This document shows positions 51,850 to 61,355 of a DNA stretch of 64,000 nt, one piece after another. The DNA comes from Isoptericola sp. BMS4 (GTDB lineage Bacteria > Actinomycetota > Actinomycetes > Actinomycetales > Cellulomonadaceae): positions 1,252,116-1,316,115 of the forward strand of contig NZ_SIRP01000001.1 of assembly GCF_011634835.1 (NCBI RefSeq), given 5' to 3'. Position numbers and translations under genes: made by a program. The number at the start of each line of letters is the position of its first letter. The stretch's first letter is position 1. Below the pieces are notes generated by a model that saw only the letters and a list, made by a program, of their open reading frames with translations, searched no databases and was not told the origin of the DNA.

Positions 51850-53454
51850 ATGCCCACGCACCTGCCCGTCGACGCCACGACGCTCGACGCCCCGGCAGCA
51901 CCCCCGGGCCGCGCGCTGCTGCGCGGCGCCACCGCGGCCGACTACGCCGCTGCCCTGCACGCCGTCGTCGACGACGTGGCCGCCCGCGTGGAGGGCGCCC
52001 AGCAGCCGTTCGCCGGCGCCGGCCGGGCGGAGCTGCAGGCGCTCGTGGACGCGGTCGACCTCGACCGGGACCCCGTCGGGACGGGCGCGGCGCTGCGGGA
52101 GACGGCTGACCTGTACGCCACGCACGCCGTCTGGTTCCACCACCCCGCGTACGCCGCGCACCTCAACTGCCCGGTCGCCCTGCCGGCGGTCGGCGCGGAG
52201 GCGATGCTCGCGGCGATCAACACCTCCGTCGACACCTACGACCAGTCGACGGTCGCGACCCTCATGGAGCAGCGGCTCGTCGCGTGGACCGCGGCGCGCA
52301 TCGGCTTCCCGGAAGGGGACGGGGTGTTCACCTCCGGCGGCACCCAGTCCAACCTGCAGGCGCTCCACCTGGCCCGCGAACGGGCCCTCACCGGCGCCGA
52401 CGGCGCCCGGCTCCGCGGCGCCGAGCGGCGCGCGCGGCTCGCCCGGCTGCGCGTCCTCGCGACCGCCTCGAGCCACTTCAGCGTCGCGAAGTCGGCCCTG
52501 CTGCTCGGCCTCGACGACGACGCCGTGGTGGCGGTCGCCACGGACGACGAGGGCCGGATGGACCCCGACGCCCTGGCGACGGCGCTGGCCACCACGGTCC
52601 GGGGCGGTGACGTCGTGATGGCCGTCGTGGCCACCGCCGGCACCACCGACCGGGGCTGCCTCGACCCGGTCGCCGCGGTCGCCGACCTCTGTGACGCCGC
52701 CGGGGCCTGGCTGCACGTGGACGCCGCGTACGGGGGCGGGCTGCTCGTCTCGGCCCGCCGCCGCCGGATGCTCGCCGGGATCGAGCGGGCCCGCAGCGTC
52801 ACGGTCGACTTCCACAAGACGTTCTTCCAGCCCGTGTCGTGCAGCGCGCTCCTCGTGCGCGAGCGGGCCGACCTGGCCCGCACCTCCTGGCACGCGGACT
52901 ACCTCAACCCGGCGCGCGAGGGCGGGGAGCCCAACCCGGACGTCAACCTCGTCGACCGGTCACTGCAGACCACGCGCCGGTTCGACGCGCTCAAGCTCTG
53001 GGCGACGCTGCGCGCCGTCGGCCCCGACGGGATCGGCGCGATGGTCGACGCCGTCTGCGACCTCGCCGCCGCGGTCCACGCCGACCTGGACGGCGACCCC
53101 GAGCTCAGGGTCCTGGCGCCCACGGACCTGTCCACGGTGCTCTTCCGCTACCAGCCCGAGGGCGTCGACGACGCGGTCGCCGACGCCCTCGTGCCGCGGG
53201 TGCGCCGCGTCCTGTTCGACTCCGGCCGTGCCCTCGTCGCCAAGACCGTGGTCGACGGCCGGCCGTGCCTCAAGCTCACCCTGCTCAACCCGGACGCCAC
53301 GCTCGACGACGTCCGCGGCGTCCTCGACCTCGTCCGGTCGGCCGCGCACGGGCTGCTCGCCGGCCAGGAGCTCCTCGACACCGGCACGCCGCCGTGCCGC
53401 GACGCCCACCCGCGGCTGGACCGCGCCGGCGACGCGGGGGAGGCCGCCCGATGA
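51850..53454 (+). CDS. desA: PLP-dependent decarboxylase, siderophore diamine synthesis
   Basis: This 534-residue group II PLP decarboxylase most likely converts lysine to cadaverine as the first step of desferrioxamine-type synthesis. The PLP Lys323 is in VDFHKTFFQPVS. TSGGTQSNLQAL and HVDAAYGGGL are the other cofactor-binding motifs. The early segment NCPVALPAVGAEAMLAAINT is typical of the DesA/diaminobutyrate decarboxylase family. It starts at ATG after an iron box and overlaps the next gene by 4 bp. Ornithine or diaminobutyrate as substrate cannot be excluded. Confidence 0.9.
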   Translation: MPTHLPVDATTLDAPAAPPGRALLRGATAADYAAALHAVVDDVAARVEGAQQPFAGAGRAELQALVDAVDLDRDPVGTGAALRETADLYATHAVWFHHPAYAAHLNCPVALPAVGAEAMLAAINTSVDTYDQSTVATLMEQRLVAWTAARIGFPEGDGVFTSGGTQSNLQALHLARERALTGADGARLRGAERRARLARLRVLATASSHFSVAKSALLLGLDDDAVVAVATDDEGRMDPDALATALATTVRGGDVVMAVVATAGTTDRGCLDPVAAVADLCDAAGAWLHVDAAYGGGLLVSARRRRMLAGIERARSVTVDFHKTFFQPVSCSALLVRERADLARTSWHADYLNPAREGGEPNPDVNLVDRSLQTTRRFDALKLWATLRAVGPDGIGAMVDAVCDLAAAVHADLDGDPELRVLAPTDLSTVLFRYQPEGVDDAVADALVPRVRRVLFDSGRALVAKTVVDGRPCLKLTLLNPDATLDDVRGVLDLVRSAAHGLLAGQELLDTGTPPCRDAHPRLDRAGDAGEAAR

Positions 53455-54842
53455 CCCGCACCCACGACGTCGTCGGCGTCGGCATCGGCCCGTTCAACCT
53501 GGGGCTCGCGGCGCTCGCCGACCCGCTCGACGACGTCGACGCCGTCTTCCTCGACCAGCGCCCGGGCTTCTCCTGGCACCCCGGCATGATGCTCGACGGC
53601 GCCACCATCCAGGTGCCGTTCCTCGCCGACCTGGTGACGATGGCCGACCCCACGTCCCCCTACTCGTTCCTCGCCTTCCTCAAGGACGTCGGGCGGCTGT
53701 ACCCGTTCTACGTCCGCGAGTCGTTCTACCCGCTGCGCTCCGAGTACGACCAGTACTGCCGGTGGGTCGCCGACCGCCTCGGCACCCTGCGCTGGGGCCG
53801 CCGCGTCGTCGGCGTCGAGCGCGCGCCCGGGTCCGACGACCTGCTCGTCACCGCGGAGGTCGGCGCCGGGTCCACGGCGACGCCCCGGACGGAGACGTAC
53901 CGAGCGAGGCACGTGGTCCTCGGCGTCGGCACCGCCCCGCGGCTGCCCGCGCCGCTGGCGGCGCTCGCGGCCGACGCGCCCGCCGGTGCCGGGCCCGTCG
54001 TGCACACCGCGGACTACCTGCCGCACCGCGACGCCCTGCGGGCGAGCGGGTCGGTGACCGTCGTCGGCTCCGGCCAGTCGGCGGCCGAGGTGTACCGCGA
54101 CCTGGTCGAGGGCGCCGGCGCCGACACGTACCGGGTGGACTGGGTGACGCGCTCGCCGCGGTTCTTCCCCATGGAGTACACCAAGCTCACCCTGGAGATG
54201 ACCTCGCCGGAGTACACCGACCACTACCGGTCGCTGCCCGGCGAGCTGCGCGACCTGCTCGGCCGCGAGCAGCGCGCGCTGTCCAAGGGCATCAGCGGCG
54301 ACCTGGTGGACGAGATCTACGACACCCTGTACCGGCGCACCGCCGTCGGCGCGGAGCTGCCCACCACGCTCCTCACGGACACGGAGGTGGTCGCCGCCCG
54401 TACCGAGGCCGGCGGCCCCGACGGGGACGGCGAGCACGTGCTCACCCTGCGCCACGGCCAGACCGGGCAGGTCGCGGAGCACCGCACCCGCGCCGTCGTC
54501 GCCGCCACCGGGTACGCCGGGCCGGGCGTCCCCGGCTTCCTCGCCCCCGGGCTCGCGCGCGTCGACGCCCGCGGCCGGCTCGACGTCGCGCGCGACTACA
54601 CCGTCGACGACGCGGGCCGCCTGCACGTCGTCGGCACCGAGGAGCACACCCACGGGGTGACGGCGCCGGACCTCGGCTTCGGCGCCTGGCGCAACTCCGT
54701 GGTCCTCGCGGCCGTCACCGGCCGCGAGCCCTACCCGGTCGAGCGCCGCATCGCGTTCCAGACCTTCGGGCTGCCCGACGGCGCGCCGCCGCCCGACACC
54801 GCCCGCCCCGCCGTCGACGTCCCCACGGAGGCCACCCGATGA
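53451..54842 (+). CDS. desB: Diamine/lysine N-monooxygenase of the siderophore operon
   Basis: This 463-residue flavin N-hydroxylase makes N-hydroxycadaverine (or a similar hydroxylamine) for hydroxamate formation. The FAD motif VVGVGIGPFNLGLAALA opens the protein. GFSWHPGMMLDGATIQVPFL is typical of the family, the NADPH motif is VVGSGQSAAEVYRDL, and ATGYAGPG lies near the C-terminus. Start and stop both overlap the neighbours at ATGA. Its length is usual. Confidence 0.92.
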   Translation: MTRTHDVVGVGIGPFNLGLAALADPLDDVDAVFLDQRPGFSWHPGMMLDGATIQVPFLADLVTMADPTSPYSFLAFLKDVGRLYPFYVRESFYPLRSEYDQYCRWVADRLGTLRWGRRVVGVERAPGSDDLLVTAEVGAGSTATPRTETYRARHVVLGVGTAPRLPAPLAALAADAPAGAGPVVHTADYLPHRDALRASGSVTVVGSGQSAAEVYRDLVEGAGADTYRVDWVTRSPRFFPMEYTKLTLEMTSPEYTDHYRSLPGELRDLLGREQRALSKGISGDLVDEIYDTLYRRTAVGAELPTTLLTDTEVVAARTEAGGPDGDGEHVLTLRHGQTGQVAEHRTRAVVAATGYAGPGVPGFLAPGLARVDARGRLDVARDYTVDDAGRLHVVGTEEHTHGVTAPDLGFGAWRNSVVLAAVTGREPYPVERRIAFQTFGLPDGAPPPDTARPAVDVPTEATR

Positions 54843-57304
54843 CCGCACCGACCACCGACCTGCCCGCCCCCGCCGCCGTCGCGGCGCCGGGCGCGGGAAC
54901 CGTCGCGCTGGAGCCGTTCGACCCCGCCGACCCGCAGGCCGTGGCGACGCTCCACGCCTGGCTCGCGCACCCGGCGTCGGCGTTCTGGCGCATGGGCGAC
55001 CTCACCGCGGACCAGGTCCGCGACCACGTGGCGCAGGTGGCCGACGACCCCGCCCAGCAGGCCTGGCTGGGGCGCCTCGACGGGCACCCCGTCTGCTACG
55101 TCGAGACGTACGACCCGGCCCGCGTGCTGCTCGTCGGCGTGCACGACGCCGAGCCCGGGGACGTGGGCATGCACCTGCTGGTCGCGCCCCCGCCCGCCGA
55201 CCCGGCGGACCGCCGCCACGGCCTCACCGACGCCGCCATGGGCGCCGTCGTGCGGTTCTGCCTCGCCCCGGAGCGCGACGGCGGCCTGGGCGGCGCCCGC
55301 GTCGTCGTCGAGCCCGACGTCGTGAACCGGGCCGTCGCCGCCAAGAACGCCGCGGCCGGGTTCCGCGTGCTGCGCGAGGTGGTCCTGCCCGAGGGCGACG
55401 GCACCAAGACGGCGGCCCTGAGCGTCTGCACCCGCCAGGACCACGCCGCCTCCCCGCTCGGGCCGGGCGTCGAGGCCGCCTCCCACCTGCGCCCGGACCT
55501 GGCCGAGCACGCCCACCGGCACCTGGCGGCCAAGGCGCTCGGCGAGCTCGCCCACGAGCGGCTGTACCGGCCCGAGCCGGACCCCGACGCCGGCACCGGC
55601 CGGTACGTCCTCGCGCTCGACCATGCCACCTACCGCTTCGCGGCGCGCACGTACGCCCTGGAGCACTGGGTGGTGGACCCGGCGTCGGTCACGCGCACCG
55701 CCGCCGGCACCGCGCGCGCCCTGCCGGTCGACGCGCTGGAGCTGGTCGCCGACCTGCGGCCGCTGCTGGACGTCCCCGACGACCTGCTCGCGACCTACCT
55801 CGAGGAGCTCTCGTGCACGCTGGCGGCCGGCATGGCCAAGCGTCAGCGGGAGCTGGACGGCGCCTCGCCGGACGTCCCCGGCCTCGTGGCGGCCCTCGCC
55901 GCGCCGGCCGGCACCGGTCCGGAGGAGGGCGACGCCCGCCGCGACGCGCTCCGACGAGCCGACGCCCTCCAGGCGGCCGAGGCCGCCATGACCGAGGGTC
56001 ACCCGTCGTTCCTCGCCAACAACGGTCGGATCGGCTTCTCGCTCGACGACTACCGCGCGTACGCGCCGGAGCGGGGCGGTCGCCTGCGGCTGCGGTGGCT
56101 GGCGGCGCGCCGCGAGCACACCCACCTCGCGGTCGGGGAGGGGCTCGACGAGCGCGCGCTGTACGACGCCGAGATGTCCGGCGCCGAGCGGGCGGCGTTC
56201 GCGGACCGGCTCGCCGCCCGCGGCCTCGACCCCGCCGACTACCTGTACCTGCCCGTGCACCCGTGGCAGTGGCAGCACCGCGTCCCCGTGACGTTCGCCG
56301 CCGACGTCGCCCGCGGCGACCTGGTCCTTCTCGGCCCGGGCGCGGACGAGTACCAGCCCCAGCAGTCGATCCGCACCCTGTTCAACCGCACCCGCCCCGA
56401 GCGGCACTACGTCAAGACGGCGCTCGCCATCCAGAACATGGGCTTTCTGCGCGGCCTGTCCCCGGCGTACATGCGCGACACCCCCGCGGTGAACGACTGG
56501 GTCGCCGGCGTGGTCGGGTCCGACGCCACGCTGCGCGCCGCCGGGTTCGGCGTCCTGCGCGAGCGGGCGGCGATCGGGTACACCGGCGACGTCTACCACC
56601 GCACGCCGCATCCGAACGCGCACCGCAAGATGCTCGCGGCCCTGTGGCGCGAGTCCCCGCTGCCGCGCACCGCGCCCGGCGAGCGCCTCGTGACGATGGC
56701 GGCGCTGCTGCACCGGGACGCCTCCGGTGCGGCGCTCGCGACCGCGCTCGTGCGCGCGTCCGGGGTGCCCGCCGAGGCGTGGCTGCGCGCCTACCTCGAC
56801 GCCTACCTGTACCCGCTGGTGCACTGCCTGCGGGCGCACGACCTGGCGTTCATGCCGCACGGGGAGAACCTCGTCCTCGTGCTGCGCGAGGGCGTCGTGC
56901 GCCGCGCGATCATGAAGGACGTCGGCGAGGAGGTCGCCGTCCTCGGCGAGCGCGCCCTGCCGACCGGCGTCGAGCGGGTGCGCGCCGTCGTCGACGACGC
57001 GGAGAAGGCGCTCACGATCTTCACCGACGTGTTCGACGGCGTGCTGCGCCACCTCGCCGGGATCCTCGCCGGCGACGGGGTGCTGCCCGAGGCCCGGTTC
57101 TGGGCGCTGGTGGCCGAGACCCTCGACCGCCACCACGACGAGCACCCCGGCCTCGACTCCGGGGTGGACCTGCGGGCGCCGCGCTTCGCGCACTCGTGCC
57201 TCAACCGGCTGCAGCTGCGCAACACGCTGCAGATGGTCGACCTCGCCGACCAGTCGTCCTCCCTGCTGTTCGCGGGGACGCTCGCGAACCCGGCGGCCCG
57301 GTGA
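54839..57304 (+). CDS. Fused siderophore acyltransferase and NIS synthetase
   Basis: The protein has 821 residues. The N-terminal domain (about 20-205) is an AlcB/DesC-type GNAT acyltransferase (FWRMGDLTADQV, GDVGMHLLV, NAAAGFRVLREV). The C-terminal domain (about 220-821) is an IucA/IucC NIS synthetase of the DesD type, with GHPSFLANNGRIGFSLDDY, VHPWQWQHRV, TLFNRTRPERHYVKTALAI and PHGENLVL. In Streptomyces these steps are two proteins, DesC and DesD. Here one chain would both acylate the N-hydroxy diamine and join the units with ATP. The fusion is clear because the frame is continuous with no start signal between the domains. Confidence 0.92.
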   Translation: MTAPTTDLPAPAAVAAPGAGTVALEPFDPADPQAVATLHAWLAHPASAFWRMGDLTADQVRDHVAQVADDPAQQAWLGRLDGHPVCYVETYDPARVLLVGVHDAEPGDVGMHLLVAPPPADPADRRHGLTDAAMGAVVRFCLAPERDGGLGGARVVVEPDVVNRAVAAKNAAAGFRVLREVVLPEGDGTKTAALSVCTRQDHAASPLGPGVEAASHLRPDLAEHAHRHLAAKALGELAHERLYRPEPDPDAGTGRYVLALDHATYRFAARTYALEHWVVDPASVTRTAAGTARALPVDALELVADLRPLLDVPDDLLATYLEELSCTLAAGMAKRQRELDGASPDVPGLVAALAAPAGTGPEEGDARRDALRRADALQAAEAAMTEGHPSFLANNGRIGFSLDDYRAYAPERGGRLRLRWLAARREHTHLAVGEGLDERALYDAEMSGAERAAFADRLAARGLDPADYLYLPVHPWQWQHRVPVTFAADVARGDLVLLGPGADEYQPQQSIRTLFNRTRPERHYVKTALAIQNMGFLRGLSPAYMRDTPAVNDWVAGVVGSDATLRAAGFGVLRERAAIGYTGDVYHRTPHPNAHRKMLAALWRESPLPRTAPGERLVTMAALLHRDASGAALATALVRASGVPAEAWLRAYLDAYLYPLVHCLRAHDLAFMPHGENLVLVLREGVVRRAIMKDVGEEVAVLGERALPTGVERVRAVVDDAEKALTIFTDVFDGVLRHLAGILAGDGVLPEARFWALVAETLDRHHDEHPGLDSGVDLRAPRFAHSCLNRLQLRNTLQMVDLADQSSSLLFAGTLANPAAR

Positions 57305-59478
57305 CCGGACCCGCGGCGCGGTTCGCGCTGTTCCGCGACTCCTGGGGCGTGCCGCACGTGCGCGCCGCCACGGAGCGGGACGTCGCCTACGGCCAGGGCT
57401 ACGTCACGGCCCTGGACCGCGGGTGGCAGGTCGAGGTCGACCGCTGGCGGGCCGAGGGGCGGCTGGCCGCGCGGTTCGGGCCCGCCGGCCTGGAGTGGGA
57501 CCGCTTCGCGGTGCGCCTCCGCCTCGCCGACACGGCGCGTCGCGTCTACGCGGCGCTGGCCCCGCCCGAGCGGGCGTGGCTCGACGCGTACGCCGCCGGC
57601 ACGAGCGCGGGCCTGGCCGCCGGCGGGCGGGACGTGCCCGAGCGGCAGGCGCTCGCCCGCGCGGCCGGCGGCGCGCCCCTGCCCGCCGACGAGCCGTGGC
57701 CCGGCTGGGCGCCGATCGGCGTGTTCTGCGTGAACCAGCTGCTGTTCGGGTCCTGGCCCCACGTGCTGTGGCGCGAGCACGTGGCGAGCACGCTCGGCCC
57801 GACGGTGCCCGCCGTGGCGCTGGCGGGCCCCGACGGCGGGCCGTCGGCGGGGTCCAACGCGTGGGCGGTGCACGGCTCGCGCACGGCCTCCGGGGCGCCG
57901 CTGCTCGCCGGCGACCCGCACCGGCTGCTCGAGCTCCCGGGCGTCTACCAGCAGGTGCGCCTCGCCTGCGACGCCCCCGGCGACGACGGGTTCGACGTCG
58001 TGGGGCTCGCGTTCCCCGGGGTGCCGGGGGTGGCCCACTTCGGGCACGCCGTCACCCCGGGCGGGTCCGTCGCCTGGGGCGTCACCAACGCCGTCGCGCA
58101 CGGCACCGAGGTCGTCGACGAGGAGGACGCCCCGGCCGCGGACCGCTCGGCGGGCTCCGAGACCGTGCCCGTGCGGGGCGCCGCGCCGGTCCAGGTGAGG
58201 TGGGAGGAGACGCCGCGCGGCCCGCTCCTCACCGACCGGCACGCGCTGCGCTGGCCGGTGCGCGCCGACGCCGACGCGGGCGTGCCGGCCTGGCGCGGCC
58301 TCCAGCGGGTGCGCACGGCGCACGACGTCGCCGCCGTGCTCTCGACGTGGGTGGACCCGGTGAACCGGGTGCTCGCCGCCGACTCCACCGGCACGGTGCT
58401 CCGCCTCACCGCCGGCCGCGTCCCCGACGTCCCGCCCGCCGGGCGCGCCCTGCCCGTCCCGCCGGCCGCGGCCGCCGCCCGTGGCCGCCGGGACCTGCCC
58501 GCGCCGGAGCACGTCACGGCGGGCGTCGCCGTCGACGCGAACGAGCGGCCCGACCGTCCCGGCCACGACCTCGGGTACGCCTACGCCGCCCCCCACCGCG
58601 CGGCGCGCATCCGCGCCCTGCTGGCCGACGCCCCCGCCGGGGGAGAGACGCCCGCCGCCCAGCGCCGGGTGCACGCCGACACGCACGACGCGGGCGCCGC
58701 CGCCCTCGTCGGCCTGCTCGACGGCACCCGCGACCCCACGGCCGACCGGCTGCGCGCCTGGGTCGCCGGCGGCGCCCGCATGGACCCCGGATCCCGCGAC
58801 GCCGCCCTGTTCGCCCGGTGGCGTGCCGCGCTCGTGCGCCGGACGGCCGCCCACCCGGTTCTCGCGCCGCTGCACCGGCCCCACGGGCTGCCCGACCTGC
58901 TCGCCCCCTGGCTCGACGCCACCGCCCGGGTGGGCGACGTGCTCACCCGGCTCCTCGCCACCGGGGCACCCCGCGCGGCGGGCGGCGCCGTGGTCGACCC
59001 GCCCGCCCTGGCGGCCGCGGCGCTCGCGGACGCCCGCCTCCCGGAGGACGACGGGACCTGGGGTGACGCGACCTGGGGCGACGCGACCTGGGGCGAGCTG
59101 CACGTCCTCGCGCCGGCGCACGCCCTCGCCGAGGTCGCCGCCGTCGACCCCGCCGTCCGGCCCGGCGACGTCCCCGGCGTGCCGGCGGGCTCACGGGCAC
59201 CGCTCGGCGGGTCCGTGGACACCGTGCGGTGCACCCCCGACGTGCCCGGCGTCACCCACGCCGCCTCCCGCGGCTCCGTCGCGCGCTGGGTCTGGGACCT
59301 GTCCGACCGGCGCGCCAGCCGGTGGGGCGTCCCGTTCGGGGCGAGCGGCGACCCGCGCTCGCCCCACTTCGCCGACCAGCACGCCACCTGGGCGCAGGGC
59401 GGCACCGTCCCGATCGAGACCGACTGGGCGCGGCTGCGCCCCGTCCCCCTGCCCCTCGAACCCCTGGAGGACCCATGA
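57301..59478 (+). CDS. Penicillin-acylase-family hydrolase in siderophore operon
   Basis: This 725-residue N-terminal-nucleophile hydrolase has VPHVRAATERDVAYGQGYV at the start. The expected autoprocessing site lies before Ser185 in SAGSNAWAVHG, the nucleophile of the beta chain. LLAGDPH follows, as in penicillin acylases. No signal peptide is visible, which is unusual for the family and implies a cytoplasmic enzyme. Similar genes (desG) have been reported in desferrioxamine clusters that make aryl-modified siderophores. It could supply or remove an acyl group, or open a siderophore for iron release. The GTG overlaps the synthetase stop. Confidence 0.88.
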   Translation: MTGPAARFALFRDSWGVPHVRAATERDVAYGQGYVTALDRGWQVEVDRWRAEGRLAARFGPAGLEWDRFAVRLRLADTARRVYAALAPPERAWLDAYAAGTSAGLAAGGRDVPERQALARAAGGAPLPADEPWPGWAPIGVFCVNQLLFGSWPHVLWREHVASTLGPTVPAVALAGPDGGPSAGSNAWAVHGSRTASGAPLLAGDPHRLLELPGVYQQVRLACDAPGDDGFDVVGLAFPGVPGVAHFGHAVTPGGSVAWGVTNAVAHGTEVVDEEDAPAADRSAGSETVPVRGAAPVQVRWEETPRGPLLTDRHALRWPVRADADAGVPAWRGLQRVRTAHDVAAVLSTWVDPVNRVLAADSTGTVLRLTAGRVPDVPPAGRALPVPPAAAAARGRRDLPAPEHVTAGVAVDANERPDRPGHDLGYAYAAPHRAARIRALLADAPAGGETPAAQRRVHADTHDAGAAALVGLLDGTRDPTADRLRAWVAGGARMDPGSRDAALFARWRAALVRRTAAHPVLAPLHRPHGLPDLLAPWLDATARVGDVLTRLLATGAPRAAGGAVVDPPALAAAALADARLPEDDGTWGDATWGDATWGELHVLAPAHALAEVAAVDPAVRPGDVPGVPAGSRAPLGGSVDTVRCTPDVPGVTHAASRGSVARWVWDLSDRRASRWGVPFGASGDPRSPHFADQHATWAQGGTVPIETDWARLRPVPLPLEPLEDP
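59056..59097 (+). repeat. 15-nt tandem repeat inside the acylase gene
   Basis: The unit ACCTGGGGYGACGCG occurs 2.8 times in a row and encodes TWGDA repeats near residue 590 of the acylase. It is probably a slippage product in a surface loop and keeps the frame. Confidence 0.8.
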
Positions 59479-60110
59479 CCGACGACCCGGCCCGAGTGCG
59501 GCTGCGCACCGGCGCGCGCGGCCAGGAGGTGTGGCGCACGCAGGACGGCGCCGGCGGCACCGTCGCCGCGCACGTGCTCGACCCCGTCGCCGACCTCGAC
59601 GTGCTGCACGCCTGGGTCACCCGCCCGGAGGGGAGGTTCTGGGGGCTCGGGGACCTCACGCCCGCCGAGCTCCGCGAGACGTACGAGTTCGTCGACACGC
59701 TGCCCACCCACCACGCCTACCTCGTGCGGTGGGACGGCGAGCCCGTCGCGCTGGTGCAGCTCTACCACCCCGAGGACGACCCGCTCGCGGCCGCGTACGA
59801 GGCGGCGCCGGGCGACGTCGGCGTCCACTTCTTCAAGGGGGCGCCCACCGCGCCCTGGGCCGTCCTCGGCCCCGCGATGCTGGAGCTCGCCTTCGCGGAG
59901 CCGGGCGCGGAGCGCCTGGTCGCCGAGCCGGACGCGCGCAACCGCGCGATCCTCGTCCGGATGCGCGCCCTCGGGTTCGCCGAGGCGGGCACGGTACGCC
60001 TCGACCTGCCGCACGGCCCGAAGACGGCCCGGCTCGCGTTCTGCACGCGGGAGCGCGCCCGCGCCGTGGTCGAGCGGGCGCGCGGGCCGGAGGCGCCGGC
60101 GGTGCGGTAG
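59475..60110 (+). CDS. Second AlcB-type siderophore acyltransferase
   Basis: This 211-residue GNAT-fold protein has clear similarity to the N-terminal domain of the fused synthetase: VLHAWVTRPEGRFWGLGDLT, then GDVGVHFFKGAP and NRAILVRMRALGFAEAGTV. It probably acylates an N-hydroxylated diamine with a different acyl-CoA, comparable with desH genes next to desG. ATG overlaps the acylase stop (ATGA). It is the last gene of the operon, 8 nt from the convergent LacI gene. Confidence 0.88.
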   Translation: MTDDPARVRLRTGARGQEVWRTQDGAGGTVAAHVLDPVADLDVLHAWVTRPEGRFWGLGDLTPAELRETYEFVDTLPTHHAYLVRWDGEPVALVQLYHPEDDPLAAAYEAAPGDVGVHFFKGAPTAPWAVLGPAMLELAFAEPGAERLVAEPDARNRAILVRMRALGFAEAGTVRLDLPHGPKTARLAFCTRERARAVVERARGPEAPAVR

Positions 60111-60117
60111 CCGACGC

Positions 60118-61206
60118 TCAGCCCGCGGGCGCGGGGCCCGTCGTCGTGCCCGGCACGAGGGTGACGTCGAGGGTCGTGGTCGTCGGCTCCTCGCCCGCCA
60201 GGGCGGCGAGCACGGCGTGCCCGAGCGCCGCCCCCTTCGCCCGCAGCGGCTGGTGCACGCTCGTGAGGACGTCGGGGGAGAGCCACGGCAGGTCGAGACC
60301 GTCGAACCCGGCGATCGAGACGTCCTCCGGCACGCGCAGGCCGAGCTCGCGCGCCGCGATGACGGCGCCCGCGGCGAGCAGGTCGGAGTGCGCCACGACC
60401 GCCGTCGGACGCTCCGCGGCGGGCACCCACGTGCCCAGGATCTCCGTGGCGGCGTCGCGGCCGTGCTCCACGAGCGACGCCGGCGTCTCCCACGAGATGA
60501 CCGGCTCGACGACGTCGCGCACCCCGGCGCTGCGGTGCCGCGCGGGCGTGAACTCGACCTGCGCCAAGCGGGCCGCGTCGACCGGCCCGGAGCGCTCTCC
60601 CGCCCCGAACGGGAGCGTGATCTCCGCGATGCGCGTGTGCCCCAGCTCGCGCAGGTGACGGACCGCGTCGGCGGTCCCCGCGCGGTCGGTCAGGTCGACG
60701 AGGGCGGCGCCCTCGACGGCCCGCCCCTCGCCGATGACGACGGGGACGCCGCGGCGCTGCAGGGCGTCGAGCGTCGGGTCGGCGCCGACCACGCCCCACA
60801 CGAGCACGGCCACGTCCATGGCGGCACTGTCGACGAGCGGGTCGACCACCGCGGGCTCCGTGTCGTGGCGCGGCACCCCGGGGATGAGCAGGACGCCGAG
60901 CCCCCGCGCGCCGAGCACCTCGACGAGACCGTCGAGGACCTTGACCGCCACCGGGTCGCGGAACGCCCGGCCGGGCTGGTTGCCGAGGACGACCCCGACG
61001 ATGCCGGACCGGCCGGAGCGCAGCTGGCGGCCGAGAGGGTTGGGGCCGGTGTAGCCGAGCTCGGCCGCGGCGGCGAGCACCTTGTCCCGCGTCTCGGCCG
61101 TGATGGGCCCGGCGCCGGAGAACGCCAGCGACGCGGTGGACACCGAGACGCCCGCGAGCTCGGCGACCCGCGCCAGGGTGGGGCGGGTACCGGGGGTGCG
61201 ACCCAT
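60118..61206 (-). CDS. LacI-family transcriptional regulator
   Basis: This 362-residue repressor has an N-terminal helix-turn-helix (LARVAELAGVSVSTASLAFS) and the hinge region (NPLGRQLRSGRSGIVGVVLG). The rest is a periplasmic-binding-protein-like sensor domain (about 65-340) that would bind a sugar or nucleoside. It is divergent from an MFS transporter across 150 bp that holds a near-palindromic operator candidate, so it most likely controls that transporter and itself. The ligand is not evident. Confidence 0.92.
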   Translation of the reverse strand: MGRTPGTRPTLARVAELAGVSVSTASLAFSGAGPITAETRDKVLAAAAELGYTGPNPLGRQLRSGRSGIVGVVLGNQPGRAFRDPVAVKVLDGLVEVLGARGLGVLLIPGVPRHDTEPAVVDPLVDSAAMDVAVLVWGVVGADPTLDALQRRGVPVVIGEGRAVEGAALVDLTDRAGTADAVRHLRELGHTRIAEITLPFGAGERSGPVDAARLAQVEFTPARHRSAGVRDVVEPVISWETPASLVEHGRDAATEILGTWVPAAERPTAVVAHSDLLAAGAVIAARELGLRVPEDVSIAGFDGLDLPWLSPDVLTSVHQPLRAKGAALGHAVLAALAGEEPTTTTLDVTLVPGTTTGPAPAG

Positions 61207-61308
61207 GCGGTTCCTTCCGGTCGTACGAGGGGTGTCGGCCGGGAGCCCGTGGTCCGTTCCCGCGCCGCTGAGGTCGGGCCGCCAGCCTACCCGGGCGACG
61301 CGCCGTGC

Positions 61309-61322
61309 TCGAATCGATTTGA
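61309..61322. promoter_or_regulatory. Candidate LacI-type operator
   Basis: TCGAATCGATTTGA has six of seven matching half-site positions around a central CG, the usual LacI-family operator form (AATCGATT core). It lies between the divergent regulator and MFS genes, 47 nt before the MFS GTG. Confidence 0.55.
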
Positions 61323-61355
61323 CTCCGGGCGGGGCGCCGACGGACCGTTCTCGTC

